The notes under the pieces were generated by a model. It saw only the letters and a list, made by a program, of their open reading frames with translations. It searched no databases and was not told the DNA's origin. Of a DNA stretch of 64,000 bases, positions 16,803 through 27,875 are shown in pieces. The stretch comes from Eretmocerus hayati. Its lineage: Eukaryota > Arthropoda > Insecta > Hymenoptera > Aphelinidae. Every line of letters starts with the position of its first letter. Position 1 is the first letter of the stretch. A program made the translations under genes and the position numbers. Location: positions 144,465,121 to 144,529,120 of the forward strand of contig CM056742.1 of assembly GCA_029851415.1 (NCBI GenBank), read 5' to 3'.

Positions 16803-17385
16803 CACTGTAAAAAGTTGGTTGAATTTTCAACCAACATTTCAACCAGCTGGTTGAATTTTCATCCAAGCAATTATATCCCGTGATAGATGGATGGATGGAT
16901 GATGGGTGGATGGGCGGGTGGATGGATAGATGGATAGATGGATAGATGGATGGATGGATGGATGGATGAGTGTAGAAGAGGGATGGAGGGTGGATGGGTA
17001 ATTGGATGGATGATAGATGCATGATGGACTGATGGATGGGCCCATCATCCATTCATCCATCCATCCACCCTTCATCTCTCTTCTACACTCATCCATCCAT
17101 CCATCCAGCCATCCCAGCCATCCATCCGACCACCATCCATTCTTCGATCCATTCATCGACCCCCATCATCCATCCATCGATCCATCATCCAACGATCCAT
17201 CATCTATCCATTCTTATCGACCCATATGAACATATACCCCCCCCCCCCACACTTAGGCAGCCTGATACGCAGGAACCGCACGGACAGATTGTGGTAATCC
17301 ACATCGGTTGAGTATCCAACCAAACTGGTTGAATTTTTCATACAACCAGTTTGGTTGAAGTTTTTCGGAAAAATTTTTTACAGTG
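16803..17385. mobile_element. TA-flanked MITE with CACTGTAAAAA termini and a GGAT/ATCC core
   Basis: The left end is TA|CACTGTAAAAAGTTGGTTGA and the right end ...AAATTTTTTACAGTG|TA, with TA at 16801-16802 and 17386-17387. Subterminal blocks repeat the GGTTGAA(A/T)TTT motif in both orientations. The middle (about 16884-17225) is almost wholly a tetranucleotide satellite, GGAT on the left and its complement ATCC on the right. The two halves meet at GATGGATGGGCCCATCATCC near 17040. A 12-C run lies at 17237-17248. It has no coding capacity, so it is non-autonomous. Confidence 0.85.
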
Positions 17386-17387
17386 TA

Positions 17388-18157
17388 AGTGTGCGCGATT
17401 TGCCCCCACGATTTATATATTTCTCGCACTTTGACTCATTTCGATATGTATTCTGTAACGCACCTTGCCTTATCTTAGAGCTTGTTTCAAGATCATCAAA
17501 ATGGGCTGGAGGAGATTGAACTTTGACTAACTGGGACAGAGCAATCTTAAGTTTTGCAAAAAAAGATTCTTCACGAATTTTTAAAGGGGCGTGCGTAATT
17601 TGCCCCCACGTGTGTAAGAGGCCTATTTTCTGTGAAATCGTATGAGATTATACGAGTTTTCCGTAAGATCGAGATATTTCTGTTCCCGGAAGTCCGAACC
17701 GGTCGTACCTTGGCTCATTTTGCAGCTTTTCTCACGCTTTTCCATACTACCGAGTGAATAGATTTTCATAGGGTGAAGAGCAAATAATAGAAAATAGTCG
17801 TGGGGGCAAGTTAGGCACATTGCACTTTTGTAGTATTGGTAGCGTAAAATCGGCTAGGGATCCAATCTTGCAATTTTGTAAAAAAACGTCTCGGAATTGA
17901 AACAGAGACAAAGAAAATGAGCTAAAGTGCAGTGAAATTAATTGCTCCAATTTTATTTGGTATAACTTTTAGTGGCTAACACAGAAGTAAAAATTAGCAA
18001 GAACAGTGTTTTCGTTCTAATGAACGCATGGGCCATTTTGTATCACTCAAAACAATCAATTTTCTTTTATTATGCTGTAGCATACATAAAAAAAGTGCGT
18101 GGCAAGTTCTGTGAGTGCGTACATCAGAAATCTTCGGTGGGGCAAACTAAGCACACT
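17388..18157. mobile_element. TA-flanked MITE with AGTGTGC...TTTGCCCC termini
   Basis: The left end is AGTGTGCGCGATTTGCCCCC and the right end is the complement of AGTGTGCTTAGTTTGCCCC, flanked by TA at 17386-17387 and 18158-18159. A second internal pair of similar motifs (about 17586-17606 and 17799-17822) suggests an internal duplication or a nested relative. It shares its left TA with the neighbouring MITE. No transposase frame is present. Confidence 0.75.
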
Positions 18158-18159
18158 TA

Positions 18160-19685
18160 CCTTAAGTCACTCGATCTTTGAGTGATGAAAATCACTCGAA
18201 AAGATTTAAAGGAGAACAATTCAAAACTCCGTCCATCTCAATCTCAAATGAAAAATCATCCAATGATTATAATCACAGTGCACGCATGCGTGTAGACCGC
18301 GTTCCCGATAAACTCATCAACGCATCTTTCGAGGTCGTCATCATTATCAACACTATGATCCGTGCGTGATTGAAAAAAAAGTTCCGCCACGCCATGGCCT
18401 TGCTTTTTTTACGGAACTAACGCGCTCGTGCGTCCGTCAACTCGCTTTTGCCGCAGTGTCTCTTGTATTTACTCATTGTGGCTATTTCGGTAAGTAAAAT
18501 TTTAAAACCCAGGAAACTGCATCTCGGCGAAATCGTTTACACCCTCCAAAAGTTGAAAAAAAAGCTTTTTGTCGTCGTCCGGCAGCTATACTGACACACT
18601 ATAATATATCTTTGCGTATGAGCGAGGACGTGTCAATACACTCTCACTGTTGCGATGCATTATTCTTATCCGGCTCTATTTTGCTGCATGCAAGAGCATC
18701 AGCTGCAGCATCGCGCGACCAACGACAACGACAACGATATGCATGATGTATATATTTATACAGCCTGTATATATGTGTAAACAGATCGCGCGAGCTTAAC
18801 ATTTATAGAACGAGAGCACGCTTGCATGTACCCTTTTGATATTTTATTATTTTTTGCGCGTACGCCAAGTGTTGAAATGCATGCACTTTGTACTTGTATG
18901 TACACTCCCTGCATATATCCCTATTTTGTTTTCTGACTTTTGCGCACTCCGATATTTTTTTGTTATTACTGCTCTATCTATATCTATAGTAGTGTATGAC
19001 TTGGCTCATCACGAACCTCATTTAGATTACCTAAATACGTGACGAAGAATCATTTCTTGGTCTATGAGTCATTATTGTGATTATCAAGAGTTTCGATGAT
19101 GATACATCAAAGTTTGCTCTTCTATTATGTTTGTTCTACTTTTAGACTTTATTCTGGGGCTAAGAGTGTTAGTTTATAACCATCCCTTGCGCAATTTTAG
19201 CTCTTTTAAGTGTGTGACATTTTGCGATTCAAACGTTTTCTGACTCGTGTTTGTGAATGGATCATTAGTTGGCTCTGTTGAATTTGTTTGGTCCACAAGT
19301 TGAGATGGGTAATTCAGATGAGCTCACTGTTGCGTGATTTGGATCAGACTCGTGGTTATATTGCGATAGGTGTTGGAGATATGATGAAATTGGGTGATGA
19401 AACAGGTGGGCAATATTCTGTAAAATAGAGAATGGAATTGTAGAACTGGATAACTCATGAGAATGGTTCTTTCCCATCTCTGCGGTACTGGCGTGATGAG
19501 CATGACAGGATGTAAACCTGGTGTTTTCAGAAATTCTATTATCTTCCACTCAACTTCAGTGGAGACGGTGAGGTGTCTCTGAATAAATCTTCAATTCTGA
19601 CGCCTGTAAATCCCACACTGATGATTAGAAATAATGTTTTTCGTAGCTGAACCAGTCTTCCGAAGCGATTGTATTGGAAATGAGG
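18160..19685. other. Intergenic; possible CpG-rich untranslated first exon near 18400-18490
   Basis: Sequence around 18370-18490 is CpG-rich compared with its surroundings and ends in a good donor (TTTCG|GTAAGT at about 18489-18496). That is what a non-coding first exon on the plus strand would look like. No acceptor or coding partner was identified. The remainder is AT-rich with nothing recognised. Confidence 0.25.
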
Positions 19686-19687
19686 TA

Positions 19688-19909
19688 AATTTACCCAACT
19701 TGCCCCTATTGAGCCATTTTCTCAACAGCTCTGGTTTAGTACACTGGCCTATCTCAATATTTTTCAACGTGTCTTAGCTCATTTTGTAGGATTTGAAACA
19801 AGCCTTAAAATTAGCGAAAGTATGTCGGAAAGTACTGAGATGGACCAAAGCAGTAAAGTAAACTAGAGTTGTTGAGAAAATGGCTCAATGGGGGCAAGTT
19901 GGGTACACT
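19688..19909. mobile_element. 222-bp TA-flanked MITE
   Basis: The left end is AATTTACCCAACTTGCCCCT and the right end is the complement of AAGTGTACCCAACTTGCCCC, with TA at 19686-19687 and 19910-19911. The inverted repeats continue inward through TTGAGCCATTTTCTCAACA for about 40 bp. It has no coding sequence. Confidence 0.8.
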
Positions 19910-19955
19910 TATCTTGGGTACACAACTCAAATTGGCGTCAGCTTGGATGTGGGAC

Positions 19956-20843
19956 ACGTACGTCAACCTGTACCGCCACCAAAATGTGACAATTGTTTTG
20001 GGTAGGACTCTATCTTCTCTAATTGTATAGAAAATTTCAGAATTTGCCTAATTTGCCTTTTCGAGAAAATCGACTTTGAAGTCGCTAAAATATGCCCGTC
20101 TTCCAGAGGCCACAGCTCTTCGAATATTGAGCCTAGATCAACGTACCTGGGCTCAAATTGAAGCTCTGAATTTGCCAAAATTGTTTTAGGTATTAAATCG
20201 CCAGAAAGATTATCGCGAAGGATGATACCGTCGATTATAAGTTACACGTGGTCACAGTATACCTATATATACGGCAAGACGGCGCGCGGAGGGGGCAACT
20301 GATCTCGAGCAGACGACAACACTGCTTTTGCGGGCTGGGCTCGCCCGGATCGACGTTTGACGGGATGACTTGGGGAATATCTGCATTGGGACCTTCTACG
20401 AGGCCAGCAGAGCAGATCTAAGCCCTTGCAGACGTAGAGCGGGTGCTAAAAAGCTATGCATGCATCGAGATTATCGCGAGACTTGTCTTCCCGCCCGCGC
20501 TGGCGCCACCCGTCCGCCATCTCACCATATATATAGGTATACTGTGACCACGTGTAACTTATAATCGACGGTATCATCCTTCGCGATAATCTTTCTGGCG
20601 ATTTAATACCTAAAACAATTTTGGCAAATTCAGAGCTTCAATTTGAGCCCAGATACGTTGATCTAGGCTCAATATTCGAAGAGCTGTGGCCTCTGGAAGA
20701 CGGGCATATTTTAGCGACTTCAAAGTCGATTTTCTCGAAAAGGCAAATTAGGCAAATTCTGAAATTTTCTATACAATTAGAGAAGATAGAGTCCTACCCA
20801 AAACAATTGTCACATTTTGGTGGCGGTACAGGTTGACGTACGT
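19956..20843. repeat. Near-perfect 316-bp-arm palindrome (foldback)
   Basis: Arms of about 316 bp (19956-20272 and 20527-20843) are reverse complements with hardly any mismatch, around a loop of about 254 bp. Both arms encode the same 71-codon frame without a single amino-acid change (20178-19963 minus, 20621-20836 plus), so the arms are recent or kept identical by conversion. The outer boundary is the palindromic ACGTACGT on both sides. The loop is GC-rich, unlike the flanks. The frame resembles nothing I know. Confidence 0.85.
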
Positions 20844-20844
20844 A

Positions 20845-22006
20845 TGTGGGACTGAGTCCAATCAATTTTCCGTATTACTTATAATGACGATCAATTTTCA
20901 AACTCGCGTTCTATCTTATTTCAAAATTCAAATCCTGAGTACTTCCAGTTTCTACTCAAAACCACTATGCATACATTTTCTAATATTCTCTCGTTTTTAT
21001 CTTTGTATGTATATTTCCAACTATGCAATTGGTGGTATTTTTTTGAAACTGATGTTTTTGTGCATGTTTTCAATTTCGAAACAACAAATTTGATAACGAT
21101 GAATTATCAAATATCGGATGATGACGTCGACTGAATTGATGGTAGCAGATCCTAAAACAACAGTTGTATACAATATTTCATCAGAATATTGACTTTATTT
21201 AGAGCAAGTGAGTCGAATAATCCTGCATTGTTATGATAAAAAGTTCACGTAATTGTATTTCCACTTCTGTTGAAATAAAAAAAGAATCATTAGCATGAAA
21301 ATTCGATGATTCTATTTCAAAGATCAAGAGAGGCTCTCACGACAAATAACGGGATGTCTAAACATTCATAATTTGTAAAGATCGGATGAAGGCTCAGCTG
21401 AAAAATAAGACTTGAATCAACACTAGGAGCGACTTGGCAAAGAAACAACAACGAGAGTTCAATGCACGCCTCGTCGCCGTCGTTCAAGGGCCTACGAGAC
21501 GCTAAAATTAAAACCATACATGACAAGAAGATCGCTGAACTTATTGAAATATTTAAAGACTCTCGTGGAATATTGCAATGATAAATTAGGTAAAAGAGCA
21601 TCCAAGTGATTATGGACATTAAGATTTACGAATCTTCTTCAGTCTTCTGAGACTTGATGTCTTTTCTGGCGATTTTAAGATCTACTGCGTCCTCATTTTC
21701 ACTAACCGCTTCTCTTTTGTGTTGTCAATAGATTAATCACGCATTGTCTGGTACAAAACTCTGCGCAGCAAAACGAACAAGTCTTTGAATAAAAAATAAA
21801 CAACTCAATGGAATAGCTCTCTGAAAGACAGTAAAGTTTGCCTATGTCTCATAATCTTACCATGAGAGTAAATATCTCAATTATAGTTCTTTTTAGAAAT
21901 ACCAAAGTTCTATCATTGTCACAGATGAAGGTTTTTCTTCATATTCAATATTCTAATTGTGTTAGTTACTACCAGGATATTGACGTTAAGACTATCATCT
22001 TCATTT
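20845..22006. other. Intergenic, nothing recognised
   Basis: This is AT-rich spacer between two foldback complexes. Only short frames are present. Confidence 0.5.
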
Positions 22007-22858
22007 TAGTCCGGGAGCTGGATAGGCTCCCGTATGCACTGAGAGCGCCGATCATGAACCAAACGTTTTCTGGCGTGATTTTTCTCGTAGAATCCGAATC
22101 CGTCGGTATTTTTACGATAGGAGGTGGAGATCACCTTTAAAAACGCAATTTTTAACCTAAAGACTGTTTTTTTGCTCGGGCAAGGGCACCAGTCTTCCAA
22201 ACTACTTGGATGACATCCGGAACATAGAGGTGTGATTGAAAACACGCCATAACATCATATTCAAATATTTAGCATCCGATATACAGGGTGTCGAAACCCC
22301 TTCGGGGTTGTTTGGTGCAATCGATGGTCCGGACACGGATGAATCGCTAAATAATTTAGCTAGTGGGTATTTATATAATCAGGTCATTAGCAAGTTACTT
22401 TTCCCACTTCTGGGCCCTACGGACCCAATATACAGGGTGTCGAAGAGTTGTAATACCCATCTCCATCGTATTTGAATTATTCCAACTCACGTAATAGAGT
22501 ATTGGGCAGTGAAATTGATAAATCTCAATTCAATTTGATCCTCTGACTAGACATTCAGAGATCCTTCTTCGATTGGGAGCATGGAAATTCCGTAGAAGTC
22601 ACTATTTTCCATACCAAATTGTATAGATTTACAATGCGATCACGTCGAAAAACTGGAATGTACCATCTGCGTGTGGTATGCCATCTCTGTACATTTACAA
22701 AATGATTATGCGATGCGCGGTCTCTGATTTATTACTATCCAGAATTCGGAATAACGTTTAGTGCTTGTATGAAAATTATCCATAATGACCTTTGAAAAAT
22801 AATCCATTCAAGACTCTCAAATTTCGAAACAAAGACGAAACTTCCAAACCAAGATCTA

Positions 22859-23524
22859 TGGCCCGTTCTACATAGGATGCGCTCATCGTGTGAGCGTACG
22901 AGCATACGCTTGCGCTTAAAGCATTTAATGCAGGGAATTTCATGAAGCAGCTTTAGCCGTCCTTTTTACTAAAAATTTTCACAAGTGGAGAGTTGGTTGA
23001 TGATTGGTGAGCCCTAAGTGACATTATCGAGCCAAAAAATCAAGTTTCTTCATGGTTCACCATAAACAAATACAGAAAAACATCAGTGGTGCCACGCGAG
23101 CCTCTTCGGGAGGAAATACAGTAGGTTGAGCAACGTATCCGGATTGGTAACCGCTGATCTTGCTCTTGCCAAGTTTCTGATCCCGAACAAGGTTTCAGTC
23201 TTCGCAAGCTACGACGGGTGGTCACCAATCCGAACACTGAATCGCGAAAACGTTGCTTAATCTGGATTCCCTCCCGAAAAGGCTCGCGTGGCCACCGTTG
23301 ATATTTTTCCGTATTTGTTTGAGGAAAAAGATGAACGAATTTGATCTTTTGGCTTGATAATGTCACTCGGGGCCCACCAATCATCAATTTTTCTTCACTC
23401 GTCAAAATTCCAAGTAAAATACGACTGCTAAGGCTGCCTCATGAAATTCTCTGCATCAAATGCTTCAAGTGCAAGCGTATGCGCGTACGCTCACGTGGTG
23501 AGCGCATCCTATGTAGAACGGGCC
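22859..23524. mobile_element. Foldback element with GGCCCGTTCTACATAGGATG termini
   Basis: The left end near 22860 and the right end at 23524 are inverted copies running inward through TGCGCTCA, GCGTACG and on to about 23190. The halves are moderately diverged. A TA on the outer side (23525-23526 at right, 22857-22858 or nearby at left) suggests a TA target. The element sits within the left side of the larger nested complex and is only 9 bp from the next foldback. Confidence 0.75.
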
Positions 23525-23533
23525 TATACAATA

Positions 23534-24083
23534 TGTTACAGAAGGTGTGTACATAATGTAACCGGGGGGTAGCAAAAAAATTGTAAACTTTATTGGTCCA
23601 TTCCAAATTTTTTGTAAGCCCTCGTGGTTTTTGTAAGGCTCACGCAAAGTATGGCATTTTAGTGTAACGCTAGTCGTGTAATGATTGATCATCTTCTGCT
23701 GTTTAGTTTCGCGTACGCGAGGCTGGACCTCGTGCGCGCGAGAATCTCTATTCGGCAGCGTTGGGCAGCGTGCTGATTCGCGTACGCGAATACAGGGATC
23801 CCTCGCGTACGCGAGCTATCCCTGTATTCGCGTACGCGAATCAGCACGCTGCCGAACGCTGCCGAATAGAGATTCTCGCGCGCGCGAGGTCCAGCCTCGC
23901 GTACGCGAAACTAAACAGCAGAAGATGATTAATCATTACACGACTAGCGTTACACTAAAATGCCATACTTTGCGTGAGCCTTACAAAAACCACGAGGGTT
24001 GACAAAAAATTTGGAATGGACCAATAAAGTTTACGATTTTTTTGCTACCCCCCGGTTACATTATGTACACACCTTCTGTAACA
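23534..24083. mobile_element. 550-bp TA-flanked palindromic element with five CGCGTACGCG cores
   Basis: The termini TGTTACAGAAGGTGTGTACA and its complement are flanked by TA (23532-23533 and 24084-24085). Nearly the whole element is one palindrome centred near 23808. Five exact CGCGTACGCG palindromes lie at 23710, 23779, 23804, 23829 and 23898, placed symmetrically. Few mismatches separate the arms, so it is young. It has no coding capacity. Confidence 0.85.
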
Positions 24084-24109
24084 TATCCCGCGTAGAAATC
24101 GAGAATATT

Positions 24110-24250
24110 GGCGACATGTCGCCGACCTATCGCTAATTCGTATTGGCGATAGCTTTGCGATAGGTCGGCGATAGCTTGGCGATATGTCGGCGATATGATT
24201 TTGCGACAGCTCGCGGACATATCGCCAAACCTGTATTTGCGACATGTCGC
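24110..24250. repeat. Left subterminal GCGA(C/T)A array
   Basis: I count twelve GCGA(C/T)A hexamers on either strand in about 141 bp, several joined as small palindromes such as GGCGACATGTCGCC and TTGCGACATGTCGCAA. Dense subterminal repeats of this sort are typical transposase-binding arrays in some DNA transposons (inference). Confidence 0.8.
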
Positions 24251-26697
24251 AAATTGAACCATGATTTTTTTCCAAAAATTCTACTTCTGAAGGAAATTAA
24301 CAGAAATTTTACTGATTTTCCATTCCCTATTCGAAATCCAAGGCAATTTTGATTGGTATCATTTGGGGTTTATTCAGTTTGAGATCGGAACGAACAACAT
24401 TATAAATTTTGCATTTACACTCAATTCGGAACATCTCCCGACATAAAAATACATTCTGCACAAGTGTCTGACCGTATCGTGGAATTAATTTGGTGGCATT
24501 ATTTACAGAGTATGAAAATATTGGGAGAATTATGGAAATCATATCAAGACACGTGAGTTTGAAAGAAAATCGGCCGTAATTGATGTTGAGCCTTGCGTTG
24601 AGCAGCCCTAGAAGTCTGGCGCGTAACTCTTTTTGAATACAGTTGATGTTGCAAAATTGTACAGCAATCACTCGAACAGCATCGCTCAGAGGGATCAAAA
24701 AGTACCAAGGCCAACGCCGAGACTCATCACATCAGGTATCAGGAATCTGCAAAAATGAATATCAGAAAGAATCAATGCACAATCAAGCCGAGATGTCCTG
24801 TTTCCAATTAATTTTGATCATTTTTTCAATTAATGAGTAAGACTACTAAAGCAAAATCGTGCATTTTGAGTAGAGTGTGCGCGGGAGGACGCACTCTTGC
24901 AAATTTGAAATCGCGCTTGATTGATGTAGAAGCCACAAATTGATGAAAATTAGCTAGGCTACTTGAATACTTATCTGATGCGCTCGACGACTCATCATTG
25001 GTCTTGAATTTTCTGAAGTGGCAAAGACAGGTCTCGAACGGTTTTCTTCAACCATGGCAGAACCATGCCTCCTCTCCAGCTGATGCGATGTGAGTGTTTA
25101 CCTGTGGCGTAGATTATGATATGAATGACTGCTCCGTCTGGTCAAAAATCGTGATATTTCTTTGCTCAATAACTCTTTCTCTCGAGTGGGATTGAAAGCC
25201 AAATACACAAAGAGAAAAACCAGACCAGGTAGAAATAACATTGGTTGAGGTTAGTCGGACAAACTGAGCACTGAGGCTAATTTTTACAAGTTTCGAAGTA
25301 AATGTGGGCAATTGTAATGTACTCACTTGCTTGTAATTTTTATCTGGATTCGGCGCGAGAGTTTTGTTAGAGTAATTCTATTTCCCAAATAATATTCCAA
25401 TCCGTACATTGCAGGTTGGTCGATTCGTCTCTCTGGATCAATATATTATGATAGCGGTTTGTTGATGCTAACCACCAGCACAATTCAGTCAGTGCAGTTG
25501 GGATGGTGGTCGAGGAAAACAAATCGATCGACCTGCAATGTCCGGGTTTTAAAATATTACTAGAGAAATACAACTACCCCCACGAAACTCTCGCGATGAA
25601 TCAAGATAAAAATTACAAGCAAGTGAGTAAATTACAATTGCCCACATTTACTTCGAAACTTGTAAAAATTAGTCTCAGTGCTCAGTTTGTCCGACTAACC
25701 TCAACCAATGTTATTTCTACCTGGTCTGGTTTTTCTCTTTGTGTATTTGGCTTTCAATCCCACTCGAGAGAAAGAGTTATTGAGCAAAGAAATATCACGA
25801 TTTTTGACCAGACGGAGCAGTCATTCATATCATAATCTACGCCACAGGTAAACACTCACATCGCATCAGCTGGAGAGGAGGCATGGTTCTGCCATGGTTG
25901 AAGAAAACCGTTCGAGACCTGTCTTTGCCACTTCAGAAAATTCAAGACCAATGATGAGTCGTCGAGCGCATCAGATAAGTATTCAAGTAGCCTAGCTAAT
26001 TTTCATCAATTTGTGGCTTCTACATCAATCAAGCGCGATTTCAAATTTGCAAGAGTGCGTCCTCCCGCGCACACTCTACTCAAAATGCACGATTTTGCTT
26101 TAGTAGTCTTACTCATTAATTGAAAAAATGATCAAAATTAATTGGAAACAGGACATCTCGGCTTGATTGTGCATTGATTCTTTCTGATATTCATTTTTGC
26201 AGATTCCTGATACCTGATGTGATGAGTCTCGGCGTTGGCCTTGGTACTTTTTGATCCCTCTGAGCGATGCTGTTCGAGTGATTGCTGTACAATTTTGCAA
26301 CATCAACTGTATTCAAAAAGAGTTACGCGCCAGACTTCTAGGGCTGCTCAACGCAAGGCTCAACATCAATTACGGCCGATTTTCTTTCAAACTCACGTGT
26401 CTTGATATGATTTCCATAATTCTCCCAATATTTTCATACTCTGTAAATAATGCCACCAAATTAATTCCACGATACGGTCAGACACTTGTGCAGAATGTAT
26501 TTTTATATCGGGAGATGTTCCGAATTGAGTGTAAATGCAAAATTTATTATGTTATTCGTTCCGATTTCAAACTGAATAAACCCCAAATAATACCAATCAA
26601 AATTGCCTTGGATTTTGAATAGGGAATGGAAAATGAGTAAAATTTCTGTTAATTTCCTTCAGAAGTAGAATTTTTGGAAAAAAATCATGGTTCAATT

Positions 26698-26839
26698 TGC
26701 GACATGTCGCAAATACAGGTTTGGCGATATGTCCGCGAGCTGTCGCAAAATCATATCGCTGACATATCGCCAAGCTATCGCCGACCTATCGCAAAGCTAT
26801 CGCCAATAAGAATCAGCGATAGGTCGGCGACATGTCGCC
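26698..26839. repeat. Right subterminal GCGA(C/T)A array
   Basis: This is the inverted counterpart of the array at 24110-24250, also with twelve GCGA(C/T)A hexamers. It has a few substitutions relative to the left array. Confidence 0.8.
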
Positions 26840-27875
26840 AATATTTTCGATTTCTACGCGGGATTGTAGATCGAAGCATTCTTTCATTCTTCAGAATGAC
26901 TCAGAATCAATAACCCTGCAATTTACCTTGGACATAGCGTGTTACCCATAAAATCGTCGGCTATCAGGGGTCGAATTTGTTCTCACACATGTGTTTATAT
27001 GTTTTGAGACGGTGTGAGTTCTAACGACCCAACGGTCACGATTAGATGATATGAGGAGCTCCAGGTTTGAAGGCACATCATTAATGTTCATAAACTATAC
27101 AGTTTTCAGAGTTACCAGAGTACAGACGCAATGCATTACTCTGGATACCTGATGATTAATTAACTACAGAAAATGTGGTATGCAATCTCTATAGAGATGG
27201 TATACCACATTCAGATTGTACATTTCAATTTTTCGACGGGATCGCATTGTAAATCTATACATTTTGATATGGAAAATAGTGACTTCTACGGAATTTCCAT
27301 GCTCCAAATCGGGGAAGGATCTTTGAATGTCTAGTCAGAGGATCAAATTGAATTGAGATCTATCAATTTTACTGTCCAATACTCTATTACGTGAGTTGGG
27401 GTAATTCAAATGCGATCGAGATGGGCATTGCAACTCTTCGACACCCTGTATATTGGGTCCGTAGGGCCCAGAAGTGGGAAGAATAACTTGCATCAATGAC
27501 CTGATTATATAAATACCCAATAGCTAAATTATTTAGCGATTCATCCGTTTCCGGACCATCGATCGCACCAAACAACCCCGAAGGGGCTTCGACACCCTGT
27601 ATATCGGGTGCAAAATATTTGAATATGATGTTATGGCGTGTTTCCAATTACACTTCTATGTTCCGGATGTCATCCAAGTAGTCTGGAAGATTGGTCCCCT
27701 TACCCGCGCAAAAAACAGTTTTGAGGTTAAAAATTGCGTTTTTAAAGGTGATCTCCACCTCCTATCGTAAAAATACCAAAGAATTCGGATTCTACGAGAA
27801 AAGTCACGTTAGAAAACCTTTGGTTCATGATCGGCGCTCTCAGTGCATACGGGAGCCTATCCAGCTCCCGGACTA

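Larger units (their letters stand above)
24086..26863. mobile_element. Inner 2.8-kb palindromic element with subterminal GCGAYA arrays
   Basis: The termini are TCCCGCGTAGAAATCGA and its complement. Arms of about 1.35 kb meet around a loop near 25432-25518. Both ends carry a dense array of GCGA(C/T)A motifs (24110-24250 and 26698-26839). Each arm holds a 123-codon frame (24698-24327 minus, 26251-26622 plus) differing at five residues. Nearer the centre are frames of 70 codons (25326-25114, minus) and 110 codons (25503-25835, plus), identical where they overlap. None resembles a transposase I recognise. The inverted similarity continues a few bases past the termini (GATCTACAAT), so the true end may lie slightly further out. 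Confidence 0.8.
22009..27873. mobile_element. Outer foldback element of a nested complex, TA-flanked
   Basis: The termini GTCCGGGAGCTGGATAGGCT (22009) and its complement ending at 27873 are flanked by TA (22007-22008 and 27874-27875). The arms match with divergence over roughly 22009-22720 and 27185-27873. Each arm contains two copies of a TATACAGGGTGTCGA motif (for example near 22280 and 22431). The former loop is filled by three further elements described separately. No transposase was recognised in the arms. Confidence 0.8.

Noticed and set aside
16678..17311. Ser/His/Pro and Trp/Met-rich frames
   Set aside because: They are translations of the GGAT/ATCC satellite inside a MITE.
23710..23907. 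CRISPR-like array from the regularly spaced CGCGTACGCG units
   Set aside because: The units are palindromes placed symmetrically in a transposon of a eukaryote, with mirrored rather than unique spacers.
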